Below, in pieces: positions 32,401-46,900 of a stretch of 64,000 bases of DNA; the first letter of the stretch is position 1; every line of letters begins with the position of its first letter. The notes beneath the pieces were generated by a model that worked only from the letters and a program-made list of their open reading frames with translations, was not told where the DNA came from and made no database searches. The position numbers and the translations under genes were made by a program. Origin of the DNA: Dendrophyllia cribrosa (lineage: Eukaryota > Cnidaria > Anthozoa > Scleractinia > Dendrophylliidae); contig JAJLRJ010000010.1 of the NCBI GenBank assembly GCA_024195265.1, positions 4,870,135 to 4,934,134 of the forward strand, in the 5' to 3' direction.

Positions 32401-35400
32401 ATATACATGTATGATTCATTCATATAGTGTTTTCGCTCAGTCCCATGAGACTCAAATGACAAAGGATGTCAAAGGCCATGTCAGCCATGTTGGTGTCCCT
32501 AACAAAACAAGTATAGTGGCTATGATGTCAAGTGCAAATGCTCTATACTTCATTTGTCATTCTATCACTTTCACAGTAACACATGAACTTGCAATGTTAT
32601 TCACTTCACTCCTAATGTGTGTGGCTCAATAGCTCAGTTGCTTAGAGGATCGCACCGGTAACGCAGGGCTCATGTGTTCAAATCCTGTTGAAGCACTTTC
32701 AGGCTTCTTTGCAATTGGTTAATTTAAATTACAAACCCAACTGCAAAGGTTTTATATCTTCTCTTTACATGTTAGTTTATTTGTGGCTTGTAGCATATTC
32801 CTGTGAGGCAATCAGTCTTAGCGCGTGCCTTATATTTTCTCTATTGCTCTTATAGACCCAAGAGCGCGAGGCCAAAGAAGAGATGAAGAAGAAAGCGAAA
32901 GAGTTACAAGCCGCAAGAACAGCTGCTTCAAAGGGGAAAGGAGTCAAAGGTCATATGGCAGGGTTTGGTGGTTTTGGTAGTGGAGGTCGTGATACAAGTG
33001 TGCCCGTTGTTAATGACATACCTGTAATGGATCCTACTCCTCCCAAACCAATACACCCCACAAGGTAACCATTGTCTTTGACGAAGATATTGATTAATTT
33101 GATGTGGTGTGTAATGTATCACTTGGAGACAGGTCCTTTACTTGCATTGTACCAAAGCTCTGGAATGCGCTACCATTTGATTTTAGATGCGCCAAGACTG
33201 TTGATTTTTTTAAAACAAAGTTAAAAACACACCTTTTTCGCTTAGCATTTTTATCATAGCTTTGTATTTTGTAGGTTTTTAGTTTTTAATTTTATCAGTA
33301 ATAGATTAGTATTAGGATTTCTATTTATTTATTTTTACCTAATCATTGTTATGCGCATTATTATTATTATTAGCTACATGTTTTTGGGTTAAGGGTATTC
33401 CCAACCTTTGCGGGTGTCCTTTGGGGAAAAAAAATTGCACAGACCCGTACATGGGCTAGTTTCAAGAGTAATATGACAAACTATATCAATAGAAAGCATA
33501 ATAAATGTAGTTTTTGATAAAAGAATATACATACATGTAATTTTAGCAGTTTTTTATTTTACGCACAGCCAAGTGCCAAGAAACTGCCAAAAGAGCAAGG
33601 GTTGCTCAATTGAATTTATCAGGTATTAGATGCGGCAGCAAGAGTAATAACACCGTGCAGCTATTTCGCTCTTGCTGCGGCATTCAATGCCCAATAAATG
33701 CAATTAAAGAACCCTCCATGGTTTAGCAGAAAAAGTAATTTGAAATCACCTTACAGTGTATTGCAATCCTCAAAATGTAAGATAGTATGTCATATACTAT
33801 CTGCTAGTGGGTTGTGTCTCAGGAAAAAAATCCAAAATTGTGGACGACTTTGGCCACTGAGAAAACTATAATGTAAAAAAAAATACTTTTTTAGTATGCA
33901 GTCAAACAGTAAATAGGTATTAAATAAAGAGAGATGATAAACGTTAGCTCGGTAATGAAATAAGAAAAATGTTAATAATGTTCCCCTTGGACGTTGCTGA
34001 TCATATCAGTACACAGGTTGCATGTCATATACGAACCTAGTATATGGCCTCAATGCTCTCCCCTGGATTTTGGGAAGGCTAGTGGGTATTCTAACTTGCA
34101 TCAAATGGTCGTTTTGGCATTGGTCTTTCTCCGCTGTCCAGCAGTGTTTATTGACCATTTTGGCAATACCTATCCCTTTAGAATACAACATAAGTACAAA
34201 CTACACAACACTGTATCTTAGCAGCATCTTTTTCAAGCCAGGTGGCTGTCAATTTTTCCAAAAATCAAGTCAGGAGCCACCTGGCATAAAAAGGCTGTAG
34301 GAGAGAACACTGGGCCTAACTCCCCACATGTCTCTCGTAGCTCAGTGGTTAGTGCATCTGACCGGTGTGCGGAGGGTCATAGGTTTGTTTCCTGTCAGGG
34401 ACTCAGAATTTTTTCTTTGTCTCGTGCTAATGACCATTACATCTTTCTCAGTAAATAAGTACTTTTAAAAATGCAAAGTTTAAGAAACAAACAATAATTT
34501 ATGTTTTGTTTATAGACCTGGTGGCAGTGGAAAGGCAATGAAACTAGGAAGCAAAACGAAGGATGTTGATACTTTTGTCAACAAGCTGAGATCTGAGGGC
34601 ACAGGTGAGAACAGATCAGAAGAAAAGGAATTGAAATTATTTCTATGATCATAATTTTGCCTTTCCCTTTCTCTTCAGTTTTGGAAAGTAGAATTGCTGA
34701 ATCCTTCCCATACCAAATTTAAGTTCAAATTTCAATAGGAACACCAGCAACAACATTGCAATGATTATCCGTGTAAGATATGCGTTATTAGGCAGCTTTT
34801 CTAGCAGGTTTTGTGAACCAAACAGCTGTCACATTGTTATTCAGTCAGCCTTTCTATCTGAATGTCTCTGGTTCAAAGCCTGGTCTCTGTTGTTGTATTG
34901 GATTTGTTGTGGTTCATATTTTTCTTTGGTTCGAAAATGTTCAAACCAGTTTGATTTTTGTTTTCCGTTGTCTAAGAATATGATAACGAATCTGAGACAA
35001 AGGAAAATAAAGACTAAACTGGTTCGAAAATTTTCAATCCAGAGAAAAATTTAAACCACAACAGATACATGTAATAGATCAAGCACAAAGAAGAGTTTTC
35101 ATCATGATTTCTAAACAATGAGTGGGTTTAAAAGCCAATTTAAAAGACTTAAAGGTATTTAGATACCTAATGAAACACTCTTTCAAGTGTTTTATTTAGC
35201 TTCTCAAACTGAGCCTTTAAAGTGCCCCTGTGATCAAATTTTTGATTTTTATTTTTTACATTTTCATGTACAATTAGACTTTCTTACTCATCTTGCCAAA
35301 TTTCAATCCATTACGACCATCAGAAGTCATTTTATTTTAACATTTACTTCCGAGAATTTACGGTCGCCATTAATCAACCTTGTTCCAAGGCTTGGTTGCG

Positions 35401-35858
35401 AATGGGAGAAAGTGACGTCAAAGGCTCAAACATACCTCACGGGTTGAAATCATAATAACAATCAGCATAGAAAATTGCACGAAGAACAAGTCCAAAGTTT
35501 TTGTTGCTTTTCGCGTGATTTTCAATACTTATTGTTATTATAATTTCAACCCGTGTGGTATGTTTGAGTCTTTGACGTCACTTTCTCTCATTCGCTTAAT
35601 TAACTTAATTAACAAATTAACTTTGAGAAAACAGCGCTTAGAAAAATATATCGCTTTATAAACAAACTCCGCTGAGAAGCGCAAGCTTCTTAAAGAATTT
35701 TTAGAATCTTAACTTAATTAATTCAATTAATCTTTTGTAAATACAATTTATATTTATGGTTATTGTAATTAGTTAGATTTGTGATTATTCTTGTTAGTTA
35801 GTTTTAATTATCTTTGAAAAGCCCCCCTTGGGGAAAGGTAATAAAGTATGTGTGTATG

Positions 35859-35890
<32 letters not shown>

Positions 35891-38800
35891 GATTATACCA
35901 TCATTTTTCTGTCAATTTTCACTATTTTTCGATAATTTTTTTTTAGATGAAAGTTCATTCTGTAAACTTTATTTTGATGCCCAAAAAAAATTCAATAAAA
36001 TGGTCAATGCGAAGGTACACGGTAACCTTAATACAAAGAAAACAGCAGAATAAAACTGCCAAAATCTATGCTTACTAAGATTGGGTTTCCCACCCATTGT
36101 CATGCTTAGGATTTTTTTTATATGTTTTAACTCTTTAAACTCTACATTTTTAACTCTGTGTATGTGTCACTTCATGCTATGGAAACCAAAACAGGTACAA
36201 GCCAGATGACCTACTTGGCTCTTAAATGAAAAGACTTTTCTTCGCTTACGTCCACTTCAGAAATAATATTGTTGTTTTTGTGTGTGTTTTCTTTTTCAGA
36301 GGTCGTAAGTTCCAAGACAAAATTAACGTCAGTTGGAAAGACATCAACGGCACCATCTGTACAAGCAGGAAGGTAGGAGAGTTATGCCAAATTTTATGCA
36401 AGTGGGTCTATTAGGCAAATTCATTCAACTGGCGATGTCCTTAAAGGAAAATCTAATCTTAAAACAACAGCATTTGCAAATCCTGTCAGCTGCAAGTTGG
36501 CAGGATTCAATGTCACGTGGGTAGAAAAATGGGAGAATTTTAAACATCCTACATTATTTTATTTTTTGTTCATTTTTTCACAATTCTAAACTGAATTGGA
36601 AAAGAAAATTATTTATCCAAATAAAGTAAGGGTCACTGACTATCCAAGCAAGTTAAATCAGCCAATTAATATGTTTAGATTTCTTCCGTGCACGCACGCA
36701 ATATGAATTGCATGCGCCGTAAGGATGCACATAAACAATTAGCACGAACATCCTTAACAGAGGGTGACTGCTTAATATAGCTTTGACTGTATTTTTATTT
36801 TTCACATTCAAGTGTCCATGTCAAGGTTGACGAGAAAATAACACTGACTGCTGGAAGGGATGGCGGGCTACAGAACATAGAAGTTAGAGGTCTGGCACTT
36901 CTAAGGATAGCAGACGCACAGTTTGGAAAAATACGTCTCAGTTTTGAGAATAATGACGATAAGGGATTTCAAATGCAGGCAAGTAAACAGCTGTTAACAC
37001 CTCCTTGAAGCAACTGAGTTGTCATAACACCCCAGGCATTAACTCTTTCACTCCCAGAGTCAGTTATGGAGACATGTAGTGTAGTTCTAACTTTTGAGTC
37101 TGTTGATGAAATCCTATGGTGTGACCATTTAACCCATTCACTCCCAGAGTCAATTATGGAGACATGTAGTGTAGTTCTAACTTTTGAGTCTGTTGATGAA
37201 ATCCTATGGTGTGACCATTCAACCCTTTCACCCCCAGAGTCAATTATGGAGACATGTAGTGTAGTTCTAACTTTTGAGTCTGTTGATGAAATCCTATGGT
37301 GTGACCATTTAACCCTTTCTCTCCCAGAGTCAGTTATGGAGACATGTAGTGTAGTTCTAACTTTTGAGTCTGTTGATGAAATCCTATGGTGTGACCATTT
37401 AACCCTTTCTCTCTCAGAGTCAGTTATGCAGACATGTAGTGTAGTTCTAACTTTTGAGTCTGTTGATGAAATCCTATGGTGTGACCATTAAACCCTTTCT
37501 CTCCCAGAGTCAGTTATGGAGACATGTAGTGTAGTTTTAACTTTTGAGTCTGTGGATGAAATCCTATGGTGTGACCATTTAACCCTTTCTCTCCCAGAGT
37601 CAGTTATGGAGACATGTAGTGTAGTTCTAACTTTTGAGTCTGTGGATGAAATCCTATGGTGTGACCATTTAACCCTTTCAGCCCCAGAGTCAATTATAGA
37701 GACATGTAGTGTAGTTTTAACTTTTGAGTCTGTGGATGAAATCCTATGGTGTGACCATTTAACCCTTTCTCTCCCAGAGTCAGTTATGGAGACATGTAGT
37801 GTAGTTCTAACTTTTGAGTCTGTGGATGAAATTCTATGGTGTGACCATTTAACCCTTTCAGCCCCAGAGTCAATTATAGAGACATGTAGTGTAGTTTTAA
37901 CTTTTGAGTCTGTAGATGAAATCCTATGGTGTGACCATTTAACCCTTTCACTCCCAGAGTCAATTATTGAGACATGTAGTGTAGTTCTAACTTTTGAGTC
38001 TGTGGATGAAATCCTATGGTGTGACCATTTAACCCTTTCTCTCCCAGAGTCAGTTATGGAAACATGTAGTGTAGTTCTAACTTTTGAGTCTGTTGATGAA
38101 ATCCTATGGTGTGACCATTTAACCCTTTCAGTCCCAGAGTCAATTATGTAGACATGTACAGTGCTCCAAGCTCATTTTTTCAATAATATGAAATCCTATG
38201 GTGTGACCATTTAACCCTTTTAGCCCCAGAGTCAATTATGGAGACATGTAGTGTAGTTTTAACTTTTAAGTCTGTGGATGAAATCCTATGGTGTGACCAT
38301 TTAACCCTTTCTCTCCCAGAGTCAGTTATGGAGACATGTAGTGTAGTTCTAACTTTTGAGTCTGTGGATGAAATCCTATGGTGTGACCATTAAATTTTAA
38401 TCCTTTCTCTCCCAGAGTCAGTTATGGAGACATGTAGTGTAGTTCTAACTTTTGAGTCTGTTGATGAAATCCTATGGTGTGACCATTTAACCCTTTCTCT
38501 CCCAGAGTCAGTTATGGAGACATGTAGTGTAGTTTTAACTTTTGAGTCTGTTGATGAAATCCTATGGTGTGACCATTTAACCCTTTCTCTCCCAGAGTCA
38601 GTTATGGAGACATGTAGTGTAGTTCTAACTTTTGAGTCTGTGGACAAAATCCTATGGTGTGACCATTTAACCCTTTTAGTCCCAGAGTCAATTATGTAGA
38701 CATGTACAGTGCTCCAAGCTCATTTTTTCAATAAGTCGCCTTTTGGCAACCTACATTTCTAAAATGGTTGCTATTGGAAAATTTCGGTCGCCAAAAATTG

Positions 38801-41800
38801 TTGTTTCATTAACGCAAGACACTTCATGCTACTTAACACTACTGTTGAATGTTTTCAAAATGGCCACTCAATGAATTCGAAGCTGCATTACCCAGATCCT
38901 TATGCCAGTACACATGTCTTGCGATGCAAGAGGAACAGATTCATCATTGACCTTATACAGGAGAAAAGCATGGTAATATTTCTTTGATTTAACGATGATT
39001 CAAACTTTGTTTTGAGCTGAAATCCTTTGGTCGCCAAATGGCGACCTTCGCCGATAATTCGGGAATAAGTTCGTGTTCCAGTATCCTGTATGATGCCTAG
39101 TGATGTTGGATGATGTCTAGTTCCATTAGATGATTTCTAGGGAAGTTGATTAGGTCTAGCAACGTGCGATGATGTGTAGTGATGTTCCATGACGGGTGGT
39201 TAGGATTGGTGGTGGTTTAGGGGACAACATTGTTATTGATTTTCAATTTGGTGTACTGGAACACGAACTTATTACCGATAATTCAGTCGCCATTTTTTTT
39301 TTTTTTTTTTCACTTGCTATGGTCGCAGCTTGGAGCGCTGATGCAGTGTAGTTCTAACTTTTGAGTCACTGGATGAAATCCTATGGTGTGACCATTTAAC
39401 CCTTTCACTGCCAGAGTAAATTATGTAGACATGTATTGTAGTTCTAACGTTTTAGTCTCTGGACGAAATCCTATGGTGTCACCATTCAAATGAAACCTCT
39501 TTGGTTGGGTTAAACATTACAGTGCGACCACACAAACCGAGGCCACCCAGACAAATTTTGAGTCAAATTTTGAAATTAGCCAATCACAAGTCAAGATCTA
39601 GACAATAAAATAGTGCATAATTATACTTGACCAGTTGTTTGGTACTGCCGAGCGCAAAATTTATATTCTGAACTGCGCGCTGTGTCGAGAATCTTCGATG
39701 ACCAAAGGCTAAAAATGAATTGCCGCGTTTGGATAAATCAATCCAGAAGGTATTTTGTTAACGGCGCCGAAACTCACAAATTCTACGTGAGGAAGTTTTG
39801 AATTTATATCACATTGGCACTTCTCAGCGAGAAATCATGAGCTCGTGAGCTGAAAAACGTGTCTGTCAGGCGTGTTGGAAAGCAAACATGATCATTGCCT
39901 TTTTATTAATTCTTCGAGTTCTGATTGTTGAAACAAAAAAAATCAACAAAGAAGCAAATTGTTTTCTAATAAGAGACGTGCATAAATATGTGACAAAAGC
40001 GGGTAAAGTTGGCGGCGAATAAATTAGATGCATCACAGTCGCACAGCTGACAGGAGGATAACACATTACGACGTGCGATCAAAAACTAGAACTCTCAAAA
40101 GAAGAAAGTTATTTTCCTCCTTTCTTCAAATGAATAATTCACTGCAGTTTGCTCCCGATTTCTCAACTCAACGGCAAAAATTGCGTGGACAAAATAGCAC
40201 TATTTTCTGAGAAACAACTGCGAACCGTGGTTCGTACGGATCTGCTTGTTTATCTAGTTGTGTGTACTTTGTTATCCAGTGACCGTACACTGAAAGCGGG
40301 TATTTTACTTTTGATACAAAATGTTCACGTTACTTTATATAAAATCCCTTTGTCGTCTCTCTGTTCCTGACTATACATGAACAGGCCGGGTTGAAGCTTT
40401 GAAGTCCTAAACTATAAATGTGATTTTCTCGAGACACAAGGTGCCAGGGGAGAGTGAAAGACATAACAAATCAAAACTCTCAGATGTATGAAGAATCGCT
40501 CTCAAATTGAAATGGAACCGGAGACAAAGTTAGAAATTACCGCTTGAATGTACATAAAAACGTCTTCGAAAAATGAAAACAATCTTTGTTGACAGCTCTG
40601 TTTAGTAATCACCGAAACTGCGAATCGCTTGCGGCACCCGGTTTGCATGAAATGAACGGCCGTCACGTTTACTTTGGATTGTTCAAAATTTCTTTACTAC
40701 TGGCTTTGATTCTGGCCAACCCAGACGTTGTCATAAAATTTTCCAGCTTGATTTATACAAACGTGACAATTCTTCATTGTTATCATTTGGGTAATGAAGA
40801 ATTTATGGATATCAAAGGTTTGCAACACATCTCACAGTTCAGAATTTGAACTGGTCAGGTATAATTTTGCGCTTTTTCATTGTCTAGATCTTGACTTGTG
40901 ATTGGCTAATTTCAATGTGTCTCAAAATTTGTCTGGGTGGCCTCAGTTCATGTGGACGCACTGTAAAAGCAGTAAAAATTAAGAAGATTTTCTGTTTGGA
41001 AATGTCCTAAGCACAGGACTGAACTGTTTCTTAACTCATGAATATATGAGGCATTAGATGCATTGTGGTAATTTGGTAAACATTTCACTTGATTGGCTGT
41101 AAACATTGAGCCTGTGATATGTAATGGTCAGCTGCCTTACCCATGAGGATGGTAAGGAGGGAGGGGAGGGTCAGTGGAACAATTGGCACCTACATGTAGG
41201 AGAGGGGAGTGTCCAAAGGTGTACAGAATCTGTTATTTAATGGGAACCTCAACTGAAAAACAGTTTTAGATCCAAAGTATTCATAATGGTTATATTTAAC
41301 TCATGCCGGGGTTTTAAGTCGGTATCTCCGTAACTGGTTTCTGAATGTGAAGTGTTCTTTAGTTTAAATTTCCCGCACGCTGCCATGTTTTCTTTATGGT
41401 AATTTATGACGTCATTGCGTTGTCGAAGATGTCAATATGGAGTTTACAGAAGACGATTTTGCAGTAGAACCGTACAATATTCAGCCAAAAATGCATTAAA
41501 AGCATATATATAATATTTATAAATTTACATGATGTTGACTTAAGGACGTTTGCGCTAATTGTTTATGCGCATCCTTACTGCACACGCAATTCATGTCGCA
41601 ACGCCATGCTACGTCATGCACAAGCGCGTGTGCAAGAGAAGAAATCTAAGTACATAAAGGGCTGGTAGCTGTTGCGTTAACTTTGCTTAGATTTAACTCG
41701 CTTGGATGGTAGGTGACCCCCGATTTTTTTTTATAGATAATTTTCTTTGCCAATTCTCGACAGATTGTGAAAAAATGAACAAAAAATCAATGTAGAAAGT

Positions 41801-43922
41801 TTAAAATTTTTCCATTTTTCTACCCGCGTGACTTTGAATCCTGCCAACTTGTGGCTGTCAGAGTTTGCAAATGCTGTCATTTAACCCATTCGCTCCTACA
41901 CCGGCCAAAACCGGCCGTAAAATACTCCACTGCTTTAAAAAATTGCAACTTTCTCAATCGCGCGAACATTGCCCTATTTAGCAGTTCTGAGCATTGACTA
42001 GAAAGTCCTCAAATTGAGATACCCAATAAACACAAAAAAGTCAGCGATTTTTGCAGAATATCAGCGTTTGAATTTGGACAATAACAAAAATGACCATTTT
42101 TAACGTCATAGAAAAACAACAAAAATCACGTTTTTGCCTTTAGTTTTTTTTATTCAAATCATCATGGCAAACCCAAAAGTCAACATTCACAGCAAAATTC
42201 AGTCCTAGTCCTAGCTTAGCAGTGAATTTTTTTGCTCTTATTCGTTGCTCGGGCCGAGCTCTAGCCTCTCGTTCTAATGCATACTGACCTTGCCTCAATT
42301 TTCAATATCACCACCGCACTGCATGCTGGGAAATGGCCAAGAATTTTGACAGCGTTCGTTTCTTTCCGCACACATTTCATATTTATACTAAGTCCACAGC
42401 CACTCCGACCCACCGCCGAAATTTCGCGCTTGTTGTGTTCTCCTGTGGTCGCAACTTCCAAAATATGCCGCGGTAGGTCGAGAAATTCATCCAGAGTCGA
42501 GTCCCAAAGCTGCTTCGTTTCTAGGCGGCCATTTTTTCCAGTTCAACGAGCAACGAGCCAAATTCGTAAACGAAGTACAACAACTAACTCGCTTCATTGA
42601 GAAGTGGACTCTGAACTACCTCCAAGCTTAATGATGCTCACCAGGCAGCTACTAAAGATGAAAAATGGCTGTGAACTTACCAAAAATCGTAGATAATTCA
42701 TATTGGACCCTTTATTGCAAATCAACGAAGCAAAATGAGATCGTCACAATGACGTTTTCAGTAAACTCGAGCCTTCAGTGTTTTAGAACAGCAGCACTTT
42801 CAATGGTAACTTCAAATATGGAGTCACGAAATCCTATGGGGCGTGTGAATGCAGAAAATCGCTCAAAAACGTAAAAATTCTCAGGAGTGAATGGGTTAAA
42901 GATTAAATTTACTTTAAGGAACATCACCAGTTGATGAATTTGCTGAACAGACCAACTCGCATAAAATTTGGGAAAGAAAGTTGCATTTTAGAGATTCATT
43001 TGTGATATTATTAGATGAACAGACATTGGGGTCACATCCCATAAGGAAGACCAATTTTTCAAAATTAGGGTTGCCTTTCAGATATCTAATCTCAGAAACA
43101 AAGTCAGTGACCCCCTTATTTTTTTGCATTTCTGACACAAATAACTCATAACCTAGCTGTTGCATAAGTTTTATAAAAAAATCAATGTTAGAAGATTTTC
43201 GCGCGAACATCCTCAAACCGTCGTATTGAAAGCTCACGACAACGCATTGATGTCATAATTTCCCATCAAACTTTGCGAAAACAAACATGGCAGTGCGCAG
43301 GAATTTTGAAAGAAAAAATGCAGAAACAAAATGCTGGTATTCAAGAGTTAAAGATTTGTAATCACCTTCAAAACCCGTAAACCTGTTCAACAATGACCAA
43401 ACTAATGATCTAGAACAAATATGTTTTCTAGCCGGGATTCCCTTTAAAGCATTCTGCATTCACAGGTTGGCTCACAGGAGCCTTTGATTACCTTTCTCTT
43501 CATGCTAACTTTGAAATCTTTTTTAATTTTATTCTTTAGACGCATCCCAATATAGACAAGAAGCTATTCAATCAAGATTCTGTGATAGGACTCAAACAGC
43601 CCAATAAACCATTTCCACTTAATAATGACATTGGTGTGTTAAAATGGAGATTGCAGAGCACAGATGAAGCACTGATGCCATTATCAAGTAAGTTAAGAAG
43701 AAGAGAAGAAGCATTATAATATGACTGTACAGCCCCGCTGACGTAATCCTAAATAAAATAGAATCTCAAGGTGGCGTGAGCAGGGCCAGACCGGAAAAAG
43801 CTGTCCAGCCTCGCTCGAGTTCAAGTGACATCGCACTGCACTACTATTCTTGTACTTTCTAGTCATTTTATAAAATACTTACTGAGTTAGGTTGAGCCGG
43901 ACGGGAAAATATTTGGCTCTCA

Positions 43923-43958
<36 letters not shown>

Positions 43959-46900
43959 AGCCATGACCTCGAGCCAAATATTTTCCCATTCGGCCCTCCC
44001 AATTAGTCAATAAGCACATAATCCTGCAGTCAAAATACTGAATAATACACGATTAACTCTATCACCCCCAGAGTCAATTATGGAGAATGTAGCGTTGTTC
44101 TAACTTTTTTAAAAGTCTGCTGACGAGATCCCATGGTGTGACAATTCAAATGAATTAAACCTCTTCAGCAGCTCTTTTGCATGGTACTATTTGTTTTTCA
44201 ATATGTTAAAAAGTATTAAATAAAACAAATGGCTTCATTCCAAGAGTTCTTTCAAAGAGGTTTCATTTGAATGGTCACATCATAGGTTTACAACCAGAGA
44301 CTAAAAAGTTAGAACTACACTACACATGTCCATTATTGACTCTGGAAATGAAAAGGTTAAGCAACTGTGTACTTCAAATAAATTATATCTACCATAAATG
44401 ACCTTATTGACACCCAGGGCCCAGTTGTTCGAAAGCTGATTAACGCTAATCCTGGATTAAAAGTTAACCGAGGATTTCATTTCTTTGTTTAAAAGTGTTT
44501 TCAAAAGGTCATTTGTAGCTAGTTGTGAAGACAAGTTAAAGTCGAAACTGAAGGGCAGAAAACTTTGGATTTGTTGAGTTGTTTAACTGGATTCAAAATT
44601 GATGCTAATCCTGGGTTAGCTTAACTGTGCTTTGAACAACCCAGTCCAGGGCGTCAAATAAATGTTTTACGATTTTGGGGGCATTTATTAGCTAAGAGGC
44701 AATTATTGGAGAGAGGTGTTTATTATCTTTTACAACATGGATCTACAACTGTAACAAGGTACTATAATGTCTTGGAAAAATCAAAAGAGAATACACCATT
44801 AGTTTTGAATGTCATTGTCCAAATTGTCGTCATTCAGAGGTACATTGCCTTCATTAGCCTCACCAATGTCTGAATCTGTGACGTCCAATAGTGGGTTTGG
44901 GTGATTGTTTTCATCTAGTACAGAGAGCTGCGATTTCAATTGTCTGGACCATGCCTCACACGTTTTGCCTTTCTTGAAACAATGAATCATTGTAATGAAT
45001 CATTGAATTTTTAGTGGGGGGGGGGGCATTTATTAGACACAGGGCGTTCAAGGGGGCGTTAATTAGGTCATCAACAGTAATAATGTTATTCTATTGTTCT
45101 AGTCAATTGCTGGCCTTCAGAAAATGATGGACAGTGTGATGTCAATATAGAATATGAACTTCTCCAAGAAAATCTGGAGCTAAACGATGTTGTCATCTCA
45201 ATTCCTGTCCCGTGAGTTGTCTTTAGTATTGCACACATACTGTAAAAGTTGTATTAAGCCGCTCACTTCCCCCTCCCCCTCCCCCCTGCACCTCTCCATT
45301 TTCCAGACATGTAATCAAAGGCTCCAATAGGTTTTGCTTCACCAATCCTCCCCCCCAACCCCCCTCCGTTTTCCAGAGTTACATGTAATCAAAGGCTCCT
45401 GTGAGCCAACTTGTGAACATGAATGTTCGGACCCTTCTCTTTCCGATACGTTTTGCTTCACCAACCCACCCCCCACCCCCCTACCCCCCTACCCCCCCCC
45501 CCCCCCGCCCACTTCCAACTCCCAAATATGAAACATGTTTTGAAGACAATCATTTATATAGTCAACTCTCTATTAACAACCACTCTCTTAAGGTGGCTCG
45601 ATGGTGTTTTTTTCTGTGCCGACCACTCTTTTTCAATCACGTATTTGGATATCTTATTCAGTATTTACCTAAATACTCATGGCACACACTTACTAGGGAA
45701 AAATTGAAGTTTCCATTTCAGTTGTATTTTTTGCGATCGAAGCGTCCTTGGCAACGATACGTTGCTAGGCGTAGTTTTACTTGTGAGGCCGCCGTCGGCC
45801 TGTATGAGAAATTTTGGTAACTCGCTCTTGGGGACTGAAAGAGTACCACAATGCACACATTTTAGCCAAGTTTGGTTAACTTCTGTGAGAGGATTTTTGA
45901 AGGGCACGAGTTTACTTATTTTAGGGTTAAATTTGGTAAAATATCAAAGTTTGTTGTATTTCACCCCAAACTGAGAGATCGAGGACCTAATGCCGATTTC
46001 AACTTTACTCATTCATAAGAACAACTATTGTACCTTATTTGTTTGGCTCTTTTGGCGGATTGACGGTTTTGGATTTTTCCCTGTGCCGAGTTATAATAAT
46101 CGAAATTTACGATGTTTTTGCAACAAACGAGCAGAGAATCTTATGACCTCGCTTATTTTAAAAATCTGAGATAGAATTTCCCAAGAATAAGCGAACTATA
46201 AATTTGGACCTTCTTTTACTTAGTCTCCAAATTTCGTGTTGGTTGAAATGCTGTGAGACTTGTACGCTGAACGTCGAGTTGGTAACATGCGCGCTAGTAT
46301 TTTCAGAGATTTCTTGTTCTCCGAGATGTTTACAATTCATGATCTATTCTGCATATTTCATTGTTCTGAAATGACACCTGCACGCGAATTCCAGTCTAGC
46401 ACGGGCGGAACCAAAACGCTTGATTAACTTCCGAAGACCTGCCGATTATGGTAATTCATCAGTCCTGGCAATGTGTTCATGAAATAACAGGTGAGCTGTT
46501 GAACATCAACGTTAAACACGTAATTGACCTAAAAATAGCAAGAGCATGCCGCAAACAGAAAACAGAAATTTTTACTCACTGTCAAGGCAGCAATTATTTC
46601 CCTTATTAAAAGACGTGAAAAACGCTACAATAAGCGTGTCTAACAGAAAAGTTTATTACCATAATCGGCAGGTCTTCGGAAGTTAATCAAGCGTTTTGGT
46701 TCCGCTCGTGCTAGACTGGAATTCGCGTGCAGGTGTCATTTCAGAACAATGAAATATGCAGAATAGATCATGAATTGTAAACATCTCGGAGAACAAGAAA
46801 TCTCTGAAAATACTAGCGCGCATGTTACCAACTCGACGTTCAGCGTACAAGTCTCACAGCATTTCAACCAACACGAAATTTGGAGACTAAGTAAAAGAAG

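Noticed and set aside
32622..32695. Functional tRNA gene
   Set aside because: A and B boxes are present but the acceptor and anticodon stems do not pair well, and no 3' terminator context was found; a SINE head is more likely. The same applies at 34331, 55540, 55985 and 63570.
37066..38151. Long open frame of 30-residue repeats ([14 protein letters not shown]), apparently a repeat protein
   Set aside because: The frame is open only because the 90-bp satellite unit is a multiple of three. It lies inside ARCN1 intron 8, and the same DNA unit occurs with other phases and spacers elsewhere.
37038..38735. Possible CRISPR-like array of regular repeats
   Set aside because: There are no unique spacers; the whole 90-bp unit is repeated, and the genome is eukaryotic.
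44799..44990. Host gene exon with acidic tail
   Set aside because: Antisense within ARCN1 intron 9, flanked by repeated GGGCATTTATTAG blocks; kept only as a weak transposon remnant.
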